Assembly (NCBI GenBank): GCA_044226525.1 | Contig: JBGAGV010000003.1 | Coordinates: forward strand, 310,001-374,000 | Origin: VFJQ01 sp044226525 | GTDB taxonomy: Bacteria; Verrucomicrobiota; Verrucomicrobiia; Chthoniobacterales; Chthoniobacteraceae | DNA length: 64,000 bases | Reading direction: 5' to 3' | Shown here: piece after piece, positions 9,101 to 15,204 of the stretch | Layout: the number at the start of each line of letters is the position of its first letter | Numbering within the stretch: position 1 is the first letter of the stretch | The notes under the pieces: generated by a model | Told to the model about the DNA's origin: nothing | Databases searched by the model: none | The model's input: the letters and a program-made list of their open reading frames with translations, nothing else | Translations under genes and position numbers: made by a program

Positions 9101-11900
9101 TGAAGCCGTTGATGTTCGTGACCGAAATCCCGTCGGTCCCGGGGTTCGTGATGGTCACGTAGCTGAGGCTCATGTTCTTCGTCGAATTCAGCCGGACGCC
9201 CGCGCCGGTCGTATTCTGAATCGTGCCGCCGGAGCCGTTGCCGCCCAGGGTCGCGTTCACGCCGTCGCCCGTCACCGTGAGGCCGCCATTGCCGGCGGCC
9301 GTGCCGGTGCCGTTGAGCACGATGCCGTTCGCGGCGCCGTTTGCGGAGATGCTCACAAAGGTCAGCCCGCTGCCGCCGATGTCCGTGCTGGTGACATTGA
9401 GCGCCGCGCCCGTGGTCGTTGCAATCGTGTTGCCCGAGCCCGTCACGCTGATCGTCCCGCCCCCGGTCGCAGCGAAACCGTTACCGCTGGTCGCAGAGAT
9501 CGTCAGCCCACCGCCGGTGAAATTAATCGTCGCGCCCGTGTTGCTGCTCAGGGTCACCGCCGTGTTGGCCCCCGTCGTCAGCGCCTTGCTCGATCCGCTG
9601 AAGTTGATCGTCCCGCCCGTGTTGCTCGCCACGTTGAGGCCCGTGCTCGTGTCGGTGATGTTTCCGCTGATCGTCACCGTTCCACCCGTTCGCCCGGTGA
9701 TTTCCACCGAGCGCGCCGCCCCGCCGCTCGTGGTAATGGTCCCGCCGTAGGTGAAGTTGCCGGAGCCGGCATTGATATCCACGCCGCGTGTGGTGGCCCC
9801 AACGATCGTGCCGGAGGTCGCCGTGAAATTCCCCGCGCCGGTGGTATCGAGCAGGATGCCATTGGCCGCGCCGTTGGTGGAAACGCTGTCAAAAGTCACC
9901 CCACTCCCGCCAATCGTCGTATTCGCGATATTCACCGCCGTCGCGGTCGTCGTGCTCACGCTGTTGCCGGAGCCCGTCACGTTGATCGTCCCACCGCCCG
10001 TCGCGGCAAAGCCCGCGCCCGTGGTCGTCGTGATCGCCAACCCGCCGCCGGTGAAGTTGATCGTCGCGCCGGTGTTGTTCGTGAGATTCACCGCGTTGTT
10101 CGTCGTGGTGCTCAGCGTCTTCGTGCCGCCGGAGAAAGTGATCGTGCCGCTGTTCACGTTGTTGACCACGATGCCCGTCGTGCCCGCGGTGCTCGAACTC
10201 AGGTTGCCGGAGAAGATCACGTTCCCCGTCTCGTGATTGTCGATGTTGATCAGCGCGCCCACCGTGTTCGTGATCGCCTCGGTGATTGTCACCGCACCGG
10301 TGCCGTTGGTGATGTCCACGTCCGTCCCGCTCGCCGTCACGATCGTGCCGCCCGTGCCCGTGTTGAAGCTGCTCCCCGCCGTGTCGAGCCAGATGCCCTT
10401 GCCAGTGATCATGTCGATCGAGAGCCCGCTAAAGCCCACGCTGCCGCCGGTCGTGTTCTGCACGAGCACCGCGTCGCCACCGCCGTTCTTCACCGTCGTT
10501 GTGCCGAAGCTCACCGCCGGGCTGCCCGCGCCGAGCACCTCAATACCGCGACCCGTGCTGTTCTGCACCGTCGTCGCGCCGAAGTTGATCGTGCCCGCGG
10601 TGATCGTCTCGATGCGGATGCCCTCGATCCCGCCCGTGCCTGCCGTTGTCGTGCCGATCGTCGTCGCGCCGAAGCTATACGTCCCCGTCGTGTTCATGTT
10701 CGTGATGAACATCGCCTGCGCCGTCGATCCGGAGATGTCGGTCTGGCCGAAGCTCACCGTGCCGCCGGCGGTCACGCCCACGGCGTCAAGCTTCAGCCCG
10801 TGCGTGGCCGAGCCAGTCCCGCTGATACTGTTAAAGCTCGAGCCCGCCGCGAAGCTGCCCGTCGTGAGATCGAAAATCTTGCCCGTGCCGTTGAGCGTCA
10901 CATTGCTCACCGTCAGCGTGCCGAAGTTCGTCCCCGCGATGTCGATTAACGAGTTACCGATGGTGAAACCGGTGAGGGTGTCACCGCTGCCGAGCGTCAG
11001 CGCCGTGCCGGTGCTGGTGATCGTCGGCGCCGTGCCCGCGGCCTTGAGCTGCACCACACCGCTCGGTGTGCCCGCCGGCAGCGTCGGCGAATTGAGCACG
11101 CTGCCCTCGCCGACGAGCGTCTGCGTGTTCTTCAGCGCCAGTGCCGTGTTCGTGTAGGAGCCGCTGCCCGTCGCCACATAGATCGTGTCGCCGATCGCGC
11201 TCGCCGTCTGCGCCCCGGCGAGCGAGTTGAACGGCGAGAGCGACGTGCCCGACCCGTTCGCGCCGCTGTTGTCCACATACCAGATCTTCCCCGTGAGGGT
11301 GATGCTCACCGTCGCCGTATTCGTAAGCCCGTGCGAATCGGTGATCGTGTAGCTGAAGCTGTCCGTCCCCGTGTCGCCAGCCTCGGAGACGTAGGTGAAG
11401 GTGCCGTCCGCGGCAAGGTTGACCTTGCCGCCGAGCGTGGTGGTGCCGTTGACGATCGGCGTCACGCTGAAGGTATCGCTAAAGAAATCCGAGTCGTTGG
11501 CCAGCACGCTGCCGCCGGCGACGAACAACTCCGGTTGGCTGCCCGCCGTGCCGCCGACGCGCAGCAAAGTATTGCCCACCGCGTTGAACGAGTCGTCGTT
11601 CGCGATCGGCTGCACATTAAAGCTGCCCGGCACCAGCGTGAGATTCGGATCGTTGATCAGTTCGCTCAGCGAGGTCAGCGTGATCGGCGTCGCGCCATTG
11701 GTGATCGTGACCGTGTAGTGCAGCGTCTCACCGGGATCGGCCACGCCGTCGGCATCCAAATCGTTCAGCACCGAAACCGCGAGACTCACCGTCGCCGCCG
11801 GCGCGATACGGGCCTCCAGGGCTTCGACGGTCATTCCGCTGCGCGGCTTCTCGTTTTTCTTCGTGCGTTTCCGGGCAGGGCGACTCGATGGCGTCTTCAT
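150..11900 (-). CDS. Giant modular surface protein: beta-helix, internal metzincin, SdrD-like B domain, 14 DUF11 repeats, FG-GAP end
   Basis: A 3916-residue predicted secreted or surface protein. The basic N-terminus is followed by LEARIAPA (about 27-34), an export/sorting-type motif seen in Verrucomicrobiota and resembling planctomycete extracellular-protein leaders. Next come a VCBS/cadherin-like segment (about 95-205), a long Thr/Gly-rich right-handed beta-helix (about 205-1310), a Pro/Val linker, and a metzincin-type zinc protease region with HELGHQLGLND (H1492, E1493, H1496, D1502) and a Met-turn-like NNVMYG. An SdrD-like B domain (about 1620-1740) follows, then about 14 DUF11 repeats (about 1760-3580) each opening with ADLSITKTDG-like sequence, and finally about five FG-GAP calcium loops of D-x-[ND]-G-D-G type (about 3585-3916). 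No LPXTG or PEP-CTERM end is visible. Likely roles, inferred, are adhesion or matrix binding with a built-in protease. Start is ATG. Confidence 0.9.
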   Translation of the reverse strand: MKTPSSRPARKRTKKNEKPRSGMTVEALEARIAPAATVSLAVSVLNDLDADGVADPGETLHYTVTITNGATPITLTSLSELINDPNLTLVPGSFNVQPIANDDSFNAVGNTLLRVGGTAGSQPELFVAGGSVLANDSDFFSDTFSVTPIVNGTTTLGGKVNLAADGTFTYVSEAGDTGTDSFSYTITDSHGLTNTATVSITLTGKIWYVDNSGANGSGTSLSPFNSLAGAQTASAIGDTIYVATGSGSYTNTALALKNTQTLVGEGSVLNSPTLPAGTPSGVVQLKAAGTAPTITSTGTALTLGSGDTLTGFTIGNSLIDIAGTNFGTLTVSNVTLNGTGKIFDLTTGSFAAGSSFNSISGTGSATHGLKLDAVGVTAGGTVSFGQTDISGSTAQAMFITNMNTTGTYSFGATTIGTTTAGTGGIEGIRIETITAGTINFGATTVQNSTGRGIEVLGAGSPAVSFGTTTVKNGGGDAVLVQNTTGGSVGFSGLSIDMITGKGIWLDTAGSSFNTGTGGTIVTASGTDVDITNGTGAVTITEAITNTVGALINIDNHETGNVIFSGNLSSSTAGTTGIVVNNVNSGTITFSGGTKTLSTTTNNAVNLTNNTGATINFTGGGLAITTTTGAGFAATGGGTINVTGSGNSVSTTTATAVNIANTTIGGSGVTFDSVSTNGAANGILLDTTGAGNFTATSGTIVGATTRGVDINAGSGNFTYGGTITTSGGAARSVEITGRTGGTVTISGNITDTSTGLNVASNTGGTINFSGSSKALTTGANTAVTLSSNTGATINFTGGGLTISATSGNGFAATGGGTISVTGSGNTIATTTGAALNVTSTDIGGSGLTFVSISANGAANGIVLNGTGTAAGNGGLTVTGDGVNATLGGNGSGGTIQNTTGAGVRLNSTKNMSLSYVTITNPGTDGISVTNINGFTLNRSTISDSAGTGPYDAAIDFNNYSNGDPSITPTAVNGTIDITNSLIGPASGNSPHNSVTAVVGSGTSTWNVTGTTIRNTGNSGINLEVRNSSVITAFTISGSTFAGANVAGGTGSPSARGIFVNNLEDSVVGLLKIENNTFTNNNIHIDLNQQNNAGSSGSHTFVVRNNTMTGSRSHAMNIFAAAGSFGGSFTGTINNNNIGSVATPGSGSEIGNGIRVNMNGGVTATMLITANNIVETPNGRGIEVIGRNGLGTLDVTITNNMVNHYDLTYPIGGGAAAFPLGAIYVNAAKGGGTGIVGFRVRADVRGNTVPAAGGALPVASEVTGTYLALVESAGTETGGILELVDSPPASASATAQLQSTNTGDSGANAGVALIAGPINVPPVVPLFFAPSPTDVVVPPAAGIDQPVAPPVPDTTDVSVPAVIVPSPVVPSPVVFDVPGVDQPPVIADDGVLSQTELDSLVAAAIARWEAAGISAEQLAVLRGVTFSVEDLPGWYLGQASAGHVTLDKDAAGNSWFVDSTPLSDEEFANNGGQLSATANGGAAGRLDALTTIVHELGHQLGLNDSYADADANNVMYGYLHLSERRLAAAHQADGAVPHLAAGGMDFLFSPASLGNATLGANKTLTIVFDATIATFANQLVPASVSTQVQLAYNDGTAKTANSTAAVTTLDSLAIGNLIFNDANRNGIFDAGDSGVNGVALSLFVDANNDNTPDTPATPLLTTTTAGGGIYSFTGLAPGNYIVRVDQSNFNTGGVLLTLPLASPFGGDPDISDPDTDNDSNGTIVSGNGALSQAITLAYNTEPTAGTGNDTNNTLDFGFMSLLADLQITKTDGVTTAVPGSGVTYTITVSNAGPNDVTGATVADTFAGILSGVTWTSVAAGGASGNTASSNGNINETVSLPSGGSITYTVTGNISPTATGTLANTATVTAPAAVTDPNSANNSATDTDTLTPQGDLVITKTDGVTSVVPGNTVTYTITATNNGPSTATGATVADTFPASLTGVSWSAVFAGGATGTASGSGNLSQLVTLPSGGTATYTVTGTVASTATGTLSNTATITAPGGFTDPTPGNNSATDSDTLTPQADLSITKTDGVTTKVPGTSNTYTIVVTNSGPSFVTGATVADLFPGIFNGASWMAVFAGSGSSGTTSGNGNLNETINLASGGTATYTVTGTVASSATGTLSNTATVTAPGGTTDTNTGNNSATDTDTLTPQADLSITKTDGVTTAVPGGSVTYTITASNSGPSNAVGATVADTFPAFLSNVTWTAVGAGGGTATASGSGNINDTVNLPAGGSVTYTVTGTVNPSATGTLSNTATVAAPGGVTDPTPGNNSATDTDTLTPQADLSITKTDGVTTAVPGGSVTYTITASNSGLSNVIGATVADTFPAFLSNVTWTAVGAGGGTATASGSGNINDTVNLPAGGSVTYTVTGTVNPSATGTLSNTATVAAPGGVTDPTPGNNSATDTDTLTPQADLSITKTDGKTEVQPGTNTYTIVVSNSGPSNVVGALIQDTFPVNFTNVTWTAVGAGGVTGYSLSGSGNINDSEGSIPSGGSITYTVTGTVPLGATGTLSNTATVSAPGGVTDPTPGNNSATDTTQIVSDDLSITKTDNSESAVPGSTVTYTIVVRNSQYSLVAANGATVGDVFPASLSNLTLVSVVGTNGAVSPLTAGPIGNNFTDTVNLPIDSTLTYTISGLVNSAVTGTLSNTATITAPGGFNDTQSANNSATDTDILTPQFDFGITKTDSPDPVIAGQNVIYTIDFTKSGPSNAGNVVVSDILPAGLTFVSASFPAGWSPFSPVFGGTGTVSFSKSSVATGESGTFVIVAKVDPSVTQGTVISNTASASSTGTDTNSANDSATATTTVNAAADLAVTITDSPDPVFAGTDLTYTITVTNSGPSDAQNVALSDPYPGAFVSWMQTSGPAFNVPTPGLGQAAGATIATLAAGATATFELKVHIASNTPDGAQIGNTSTISSDTTDATPGNNSATAQTLVGLQSDLSITKTDGITIATPGTQVTYTITASNSGPSDVIGATVSDTFLAILNGVTWTAVGAGGGTVAASGSGNINELVNLPSGGSVTFTVTGTIDSSATGILFNTATVAAPANVQDPTPGNNSATDTDTLQPQADLVVTKSGTEGAVAGTGVNYTITVTNSGPSDAQTVSLNDILPAGMTFVSLNAPDGWSATTPAVGANGTISASTATLAAGASATFTFAGHVNSNVVSGTILSNTATASTATLDPSEGNNASTATTFISTQADLAVTKSAPTAVAPSGDITYTIHLDNNGPSDAQSVNLSDVLPAGTSLVSVTTPSGWTRVDGTEVGANGTIVFVKGAVASGETGADFTIVVNSGSIAAGTSISNSAVATTGTTDNNPANNTGTAPTLIGGVNLSVSKSDGIVTTTPGSTLTYTIDYANAGYQNATGVVLTETLPAGTTFNAAASTAGWTQVGSTNQYTLNIGTIAGTNAGEGGTGTAVFVVGVVSSAPTGLDQIANSVSIAYDGSQGPDTDLSDNTSTDTDTLDAAPDLTITKTNPLVSVPRGYTLGYTLNYSNAGNQNATGVVLRETLPAGTTFNPGASSEGWTLAEDSSGDYILVLGNVDAGSSGTKTFAVTVNSSGPDTINNTASIADDGTNGADQDSEDNSASLSKAVYKGIYAVAPGIPLPKRGSPANVRVFDIATGTELPSITAYETPYRDSVRLAIADMNGDGFDDIITAKRTSTGSIRVFDGLTGERFDGALSQINAFNGRTEKGAFVAAGDVNGDGQVDIIAGSALGGRGLVKVFDGRDGSLLAQTRPFGSSFIGGIRVAAGDLDGDGRDEIVTAKGYLGGTVKVYDLVGGGKGGPTSLVESFRFLVGGSRYRGGVSVAVADLDGDGKDDIVTGRNTGRTLIETFSGIDGHSIAPAITPFGAAYRNGVRVATADVNGDGIADIIAGSGLKNHTQVKFFDGDTQAELTDFAFQAYPQYPTVSLFVAGSPVHDPLLQRD
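4681..5454 (-). repeat. Two adjacent near-identical 387-bp DUF11 repeat units
   Basis: The units at 4681-5067 and 5068-5454 encode DUF11 repeats of 129 residues that differ at only a few positions (for example SGPSNAVGA against SGLSNVIGA). The other DUF11 copies in the same gene are clearly diverged. This is a recent in-frame tandem duplication inside the surface protein gene and a likely site of length variation. Confidence 0.85.
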
Positions 11901-12070
11901 AGCAGGGTGGACGTTAGTGGTTGGATGTTCGCGGAAGAACCTCAGTGCGGATTGTGGCGGCGATCTTGGAAAGGTCCACTAGGGGCATTCCGTATTTTCT
12001 GGCGGTGGAAAAACTGCGTTCTACGAATTGCAGCCTTGGAAGTCGGTCTGGGTGGAGCGACTCTCAGCGC

Positions 12071-12370
12071 ATGCTCGCTCTGGATCAAGTCGATCTCTCC
12101 ACGTTTGCCCCGCACGTCGGCGAAACCTTCGAGGCAGTCTTCACCGATGGCCGCCTCCCGTTCACGCTCGCCGAAATCCGCCCCCTCGGCCCCGCCCGCC
12201 CCGGCGTCACCCGCGAGCCCTTCGCCCTCACCTTCCACGCCCCGCCCCAACACCGCTTTCCCCAGCACACCTACCGCCACGAACACCCCACCCTCGGCCC
12301 CAAGGAACTCATCCTCGACCAGGTATCCGTCACCCCCCAGGCCGCCCACCTCGAAGCCGTCTTCAGCTAA
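12071..12370 (+). CDS. DUF6916-like small protein
   Basis: A 99-residue protein starting MLALDQVDLSTFAPHVGETF, with a later EIRPLGP segment and a hydrophilic His-rich middle. This pattern resembles DUF6916 proteins, which are commonly found beside phage tail-collar proteins; that assignment is from memory of the family. The open frame extends upstream to 11921, but the extra residues look non-coding, so the ATG at 12071 is preferred. It lies divergently between the giant surface gene and the collar-protein cassette. No signal peptide or membrane segment is seen. Function is unknown; a structural or assembly role with the collar proteins is inferred from context. An inverted-repeat element begins directly after its stop codon. 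Confidence 0.6.
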   Translation: MLALDQVDLSTFAPHVGETFEAVFTDGRLPFTLAEIRPLGPARPGVTREPFALTFHAPPQHRFPQHTYRHEHPTLGPKELILDQVSVTPQAAHLEAVFS

Positions 12371-12523
12371 GCCTCGCACGGAGGCACGGAGGCACGGAGG
12401 GAAAGGGGAAGGCCGGTGGTATTCAGGCGACCATGGAGCAAAGCGCGCGCTTGAAAAAGGGAAGCTGCGTCGCTCTGAATCCAGCACTTTTTCTCTCCGT
12501 GTCTCCGTGCCTCCGTGCGAGCC
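12371..12523. repeat. Inverted-repeat element A ('cacggaggc' type)
   Basis: A 30-base arm at 12371-12400, built of gcctcg followed by cacggaggcacggaggcacg-type 9-mers, is mirrored by its near-perfect reverse complement at 12494-12523. About 93 bases lie between the arms. The left arm begins on the base after the upstream gene's TAA. This is a small non-autonomous palindromic element; a second copy lies at 12955-13116. Confidence 0.85.
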
Positions 12524-12550
12524 CCTGTTACCGCTTTTAGTGCGAGCCCC

Positions 12551-12952
12551 ATGAACGAAAATCAAATCACCACAATTGTGATGAATGCAGCCTTCGCCAT
12601 CCACACAAAGCTTGGCCCGGGGCTGCTCGAAACGGTTTATGAAGTCATCCTTGCCCACGAACTGCGCAAACAAGGCCTGCGCGTCGAGCGGCAAGTCCCC
12701 ATCCCCATCCTCTACGACGGACTTCGCTTCGATGAAGGTTTCCGCGCCGACCTCGTTGTGGAGGACAAAGTCATCATCGAACTGAAATCGATCGAAGCGC
12801 TGCTGCCCGTCCACGCCAAGCAGGTGCTCACCCAGATCAAGCTCACGGATCGGAAACTCGGTTTGCTGATCAACTTCGGTGCCGACCGCCTGAAAGACGG
12901 CATCAAACGCCTCATTAACGGCACGCTCGATCCCGAAGAAGTGACGCTTTAA
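12551..12952 (+). CDS. GxxExxY protein (PD-(D/E)XK nuclease-like)
   Basis: A 133-residue protein with the family signature at G24-L-L-E-T-V-Y30, after an N-terminal helix (MNAAFAIHTKLGPG). A PD-(D/E)XK-like core follows (RADLVVEDKVIIELKS), where the spaced D, E and K match the nuclease-fold motif of the GxxExxY/PDDEXK_3 family. No catalytic activity is established for the family as far as I know. The ATG at 12551 is chosen because upstream sequence in the same frame falls inside inverted-repeat element A. The gene sits between two such elements, and its stop is 2 bases from the start of the second. That arrangement suggests a cassette, perhaps mobile. A nucleic-acid role is possible but unproven. 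Confidence 0.85.
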   Translation: MNENQITTIVMNAAFAIHTKLGPGLLETVYEVILAHELRKQGLRVERQVPIPILYDGLRFDEGFRADLVVEDKVIIELKSIEALLPVHAKQVLTQIKLTDRKLGLLINFGADRLKDGIKRLINGTLDPEEVTL

Positions 12953-12954
12953 GG

Positions 12955-13116
12955 GCCTCGCACGGAGGCACGGAGGCACGGAGGAAAGAGGGGGAGACTC
13001 AAACCGCTTGAACGCAACCGACAGAATTGGAAGGGCGATGTGCAATCCGGCCACGCCCAGATTTGAAAGGACGTTCGCATACCCCCCCTCCGTGCCTCTG
13101 TGCCTCCGTGCGAGCC
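12955..13116. repeat. Inverted-repeat element B ('cacggaggc' type)
   Basis: The left arm at 12955-12984 matches the left arm of element A base for base over gcctcgcacggaggcacgga and beyond. The right arm at 13087-13116 is its reverse complement with one or two mismatches. About 102 bases lie between them, with no clear similarity to the interior of element A. The right arm abuts the stop codon of the minus-strand GNAT gene. Confidence 0.85.
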
Positions 13117-13602
13117 TCATGCGTTCCATTCCATCAGCAGGTAAACGCCTTTGTCTTCCTTCGTGCGAAACCCGAGCCGCTCATACAGCCGCAGCGCCGG
13201 GTTGAACTTCTCCACATGAATCGTCAGCGCCTTGCCCACCCCACGCGCTTCCTCCTGGAGTTCCCGCAACAGCCGCCCCCCGGTCCCGCGCCCGCGAAAC
13301 TCTGGCAACAGTGAGATGTCCATGATCCGGATTTCCCGCTCCCAGCGGTCCAGATATAGCCGCCCCACCGGCACGCCTCCCTCCTCAATCACCGCATACA
13401 CCGCTGTCGGATAGTGCGCTCGATAGTGCGCGTCCTGTGCGGTAAATTGCTGGTCGCAAAAGGCGCGCTTTTGTTCGTCGCTCCAGTCGGTGACCGCCAG
13501 TTCCTCAGCCCGCGTGCTGGCATAGACCTCGCGCAGCAGCAACTCGTCTTCCGCCGTCGCAAGGCGGACGCTGAGGTTAAAATCGCGGGGTGCTTCCACC
13601 AT
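13117..13602 (-). CDS. GNAT family N-acetyltransferase
   Basis: A 161-residue acetyltransferase of the GNAT fold. The acetyl-CoA pyrophosphate loop is visible as RGRGTGGRLLRELQEEA (about 107-123), preceded by the beta-strand segment EIRIMDISLLPEF and followed by the typical NPALRLYERLGFR element near the C-terminus. The substrate cannot be read from sequence. It is the last minus-strand gene of the collar-protein cassette, 40 bases downstream of the third collar gene, so it may act on cassette proteins or simply travel with them. The start is the ATG at 13602. Its stop codon touches inverted-repeat element B. Confidence 0.85.
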   Translation of the reverse strand: MVEAPRDFNLSVRLATAEDELLLREVYASTRAEELAVTDWSDEQKRAFCDQQFTAQDAHYRAHYPTAVYAVIEEGGVPVGRLYLDRWEREIRIMDISLLPEFRGRGTGGRLLRELQEEARGVGKALTIHVEKFNPALRLYERLGFRTKEDKGVYLLMEWNA

Positions 13603-13642
13603 TCACGGATGACTGGTCACCATTCCCTCCGCCCGACCTGCT

Positions 13643-14164
13643 TCACGTGCGCGGTGGAAACACCCCCTGCAACGCGATGCAGAAGTAGAAGGTGAGATAC
13701 GGCATCATGTTGTTGTGCGGCTGGTCGCCACCGGCAGGAGCGAGTGCTTGCGCAGACATCGGCACGACCGTTGCGCCAGAGGCCGCACGGTAGGGTGCTG
13801 CCCCAGTCACTCGCGCGATGCTGCCGCCAGCCGGAACGTTGGTATCAGCGGGCGCAGGCTGGGCCATCAGCGCGTGGCCGTGCGCCGGGATTTCCGATTC
13901 GAGCAGCGCGATGGTCTCGGAGCCGCCGGTTTCGCCCAGGTCGTGCAGCGAAAGGCCCGGCCCCTGCCCGGGGTGCATCGGCGCGCGGCCTTGGAGATCG
14001 GGCAGAGCAAAGTTCGATTTGCCGTTGCCACCGTAGGTCGTGCCGAGCAGCGAAAAGAGCGCGGTGTTTTGCGACAGCGGCAGGAGCTGCCCGTCGCACC
14101 ATGCCCACCCTTTGGGTGCGAAGTTGAACGGAAAGATACGGATTTCGGCGACGAAAGGGTCCAT
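13643..14164 (-). CDS. Phage tail-collar domain protein (MdpB-like), copy 3
   Basis: A 173-residue protein with the complete microcystin-dependent-protein/tail-collar layout: N-terminal MDPFVAEIRIFPFNFAPKGW, the CDGQLLPLSQNTALFSLLGT block, TYGGNGKSNFALPDLQGRAP, a His motif (IPAHGHAL) and the C-terminal NMMPYLTFYFCIALQGVFPP. Tail-collar domains are beta-rich trimerising modules at fibre bases in phages, and bacterial stand-alone copies are of unknown role. The frame is open further upstream, but the ATG at 14164 aligns the N-terminus with the two neighbouring copies. It is the third tandem copy, 4 bases after copy 2. Confidence 0.9.
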   Translation of the reverse strand: MDPFVAEIRIFPFNFAPKGWAWCDGQLLPLSQNTALFSLLGTTYGGNGKSNFALPDLQGRAPMHPGQGPGLSLHDLGETGGSETIALLESEIPAHGHALMAQPAPADTNVPAGGSIARVTGAAPYRAASGATVVPMSAQALAPAGGDQPHNNMMPYLTFYFCIALQGVFPPRT

Positions 14165-14168
14165 GAAT

Positions 14169-14672
14169 TTAGGTCTGTGACGGAAAGATGCCGAACAGCG
14201 AGATGATGAAATCCACGCAAAGATAGGGCTGGAAGTTGGTGTGCGGCTGGCTGCCGCCGACCGAACCAACCGACTGGGCAGCCATGGCAGACACCGGCGG
14301 GTTGGACTGATAACCGTCGTAAGTTCCCGTCTGCGCCAGCAAATTTGCGGCGGGCGACTGGTCGTTGGCGACCGATGCCGTCGCCAGCAACGGATGGCTG
14401 TGCGCTGGAACCTGATTGACGGTGAGCGTAATCTCCTCAGCGCCACCCGTTTCCGCGAGGACGAATCCATTTCCGAAATGAATCGGGAGGCGTCCACGCA
14501 GATCCGGCAATGCAAAAGTTGACTGCCCATCGCCGCCGTAAGTCGTGCCGATGAGATTGAAGAGCGTTTCGTATTCTGAAATCGGCAGGAGCTGGCCTTC
14601 GCAAAACATCCAGCCTGCGGGAGCGAAATTGCCCGCGAACATTCTGATTTCTCCAACGTAAGGTTGAGCCAT
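14169..14672 (-). CDS. Phage tail-collar domain protein (MdpB-like), copy 2
   Basis: A 167-residue protein beginning MAQPYVGEIRMFAGNFAPAGW and continuing CEGQLLPISEYETLFNLIGT, TYGGDGQSTFALPDLRGR, VPAHSHPL and the terminal block NFQPYLCVDFIISLFGIFP. Same fold and near-identical length to its neighbours, but clearly diverged in the variable loop between the His motif and the C-terminal strand (about 100-140). It lies between copies 1 and 3 with 9 and 4 bases of spacing, so the three are surely co-transcribed. Divergence of the loops could mean a heterotrimeric assembly or different ligands; this is inference. Confidence 0.9.
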   Translation of the reverse strand: MAQPYVGEIRMFAGNFAPAGWMFCEGQLLPISEYETLFNLIGTTYGGDGQSTFALPDLRGRLPIHFGNGFVLAETGGAEEITLTVNQVPAHSHPLLATASVANDQSPAANLLAQTGTYDGYQSNPPVSAMAAQSVGSVGGSQPHTNFQPYLCVDFIISLFGIFPSQT

Positions 14673-14681
14673 GGCGCGTGA

Positions 14682-15185
14682 TCAGGTGGGTGACGGAAAA
14701 ATGCCCTGCAAAGCGATGCAGAAATTGAGCACAAGGAACGGCTGCATGTTCAGGTGCGCCTGACTTCCGCCAACATTTGCGATCGAGCCGGCAGCCATCG
14801 GTGCGATTTGGTTATCCGGGGTGTGGTAGCTGAAGTTCGCTTCCTTCGCCAAAAGGTTGCCAGCCGGAATCAGCAACGCGCCGGAATCGGACGTGCCATT
14901 GAGGACATGCGTGTGGGTAGGAATCTCCGCGATCGAGAGCGTATGCGCCTGTTCGCCGCCACGGTCGCCGAGCGTGTGTCCGCTGCCAACGTGGATCGGC
15001 GTGCGGCCCTGCAGGTTCGGAAGACCGAAATTGACGCGCCCATCGCCACCAAAAGTCGTGCCGAGGAGCGAGAACAGCCCCTGGTTCTGATTGATCGGCA
15101 GGAGCTGCCCGTTGCACAGCGCCCAGCCCTTGGGTGCGAAACCGAAGGACATGATGCGGATTTCGGAAAGAAAAGGTTCAGCCAT
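14682..15185 (-). CDS. Phage tail-collar domain protein (MdpB-like), copy 1
   Basis: A 167-residue protein beginning MAEPFLSEIRIMSFGFAPKGW, then CNGQLLPINQNQGLFSLLGT, TFGGDGRVNFGLPNLQGR, IPTHTHVL and the closing NMQPFLVLNFCIALQGIFP block, all typical tail-collar features. The ATG at 15185 is chosen because it gives the conserved N-terminus; the frame continues upstream to 15317 without similarity. It is the first of three tandem collar genes and lies 19 bases after the Tat-exported protein gene. No other phage morphogenesis genes (capsid, portal, sheath, baseplate) are in the window, so this is not a prophage. Confidence 0.9.
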   Translation of the reverse strand: MAEPFLSEIRIMSFGFAPKGWALCNGQLLPINQNQGLFSLLGTTFGGDGRVNFGLPNLQGRTPIHVGSGHTLGDRGGEQAHTLSIAEIPTHTHVLNGTSDSGALLIPAGNLLAKEANFSYHTPDNQIAPMAAGSIANVGGSQAHLNMQPFLVLNFCIALQGIFPSPT

Positions 15186-15204
15186 TGGGACGGAATATCG
15201 GGAG

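Noticed and set aside
6849..10949. Long plus-strand open frames (6849-8408 and 8565-10949) opposite the giant surface gene
   Set aside because: They are Arg/Ala/His-rich antisense frames of a GC-rich repetitive gene, with no domains or leaders; the minus-strand reading has clear domains throughout.
12367..13129. Short frames encoding ARRHGGTE- and PPCLRAS-type peptides
   Set aside because: These are translations of the palindromic 'cacggaggc' DNA repeats, not proteins.
13643..15185. Prophage or tailocin
   Set aside because: Only collar-domain proteins are present; no capsid, terminase, sheath, tube, baseplate, lysis or integrase gene is found.
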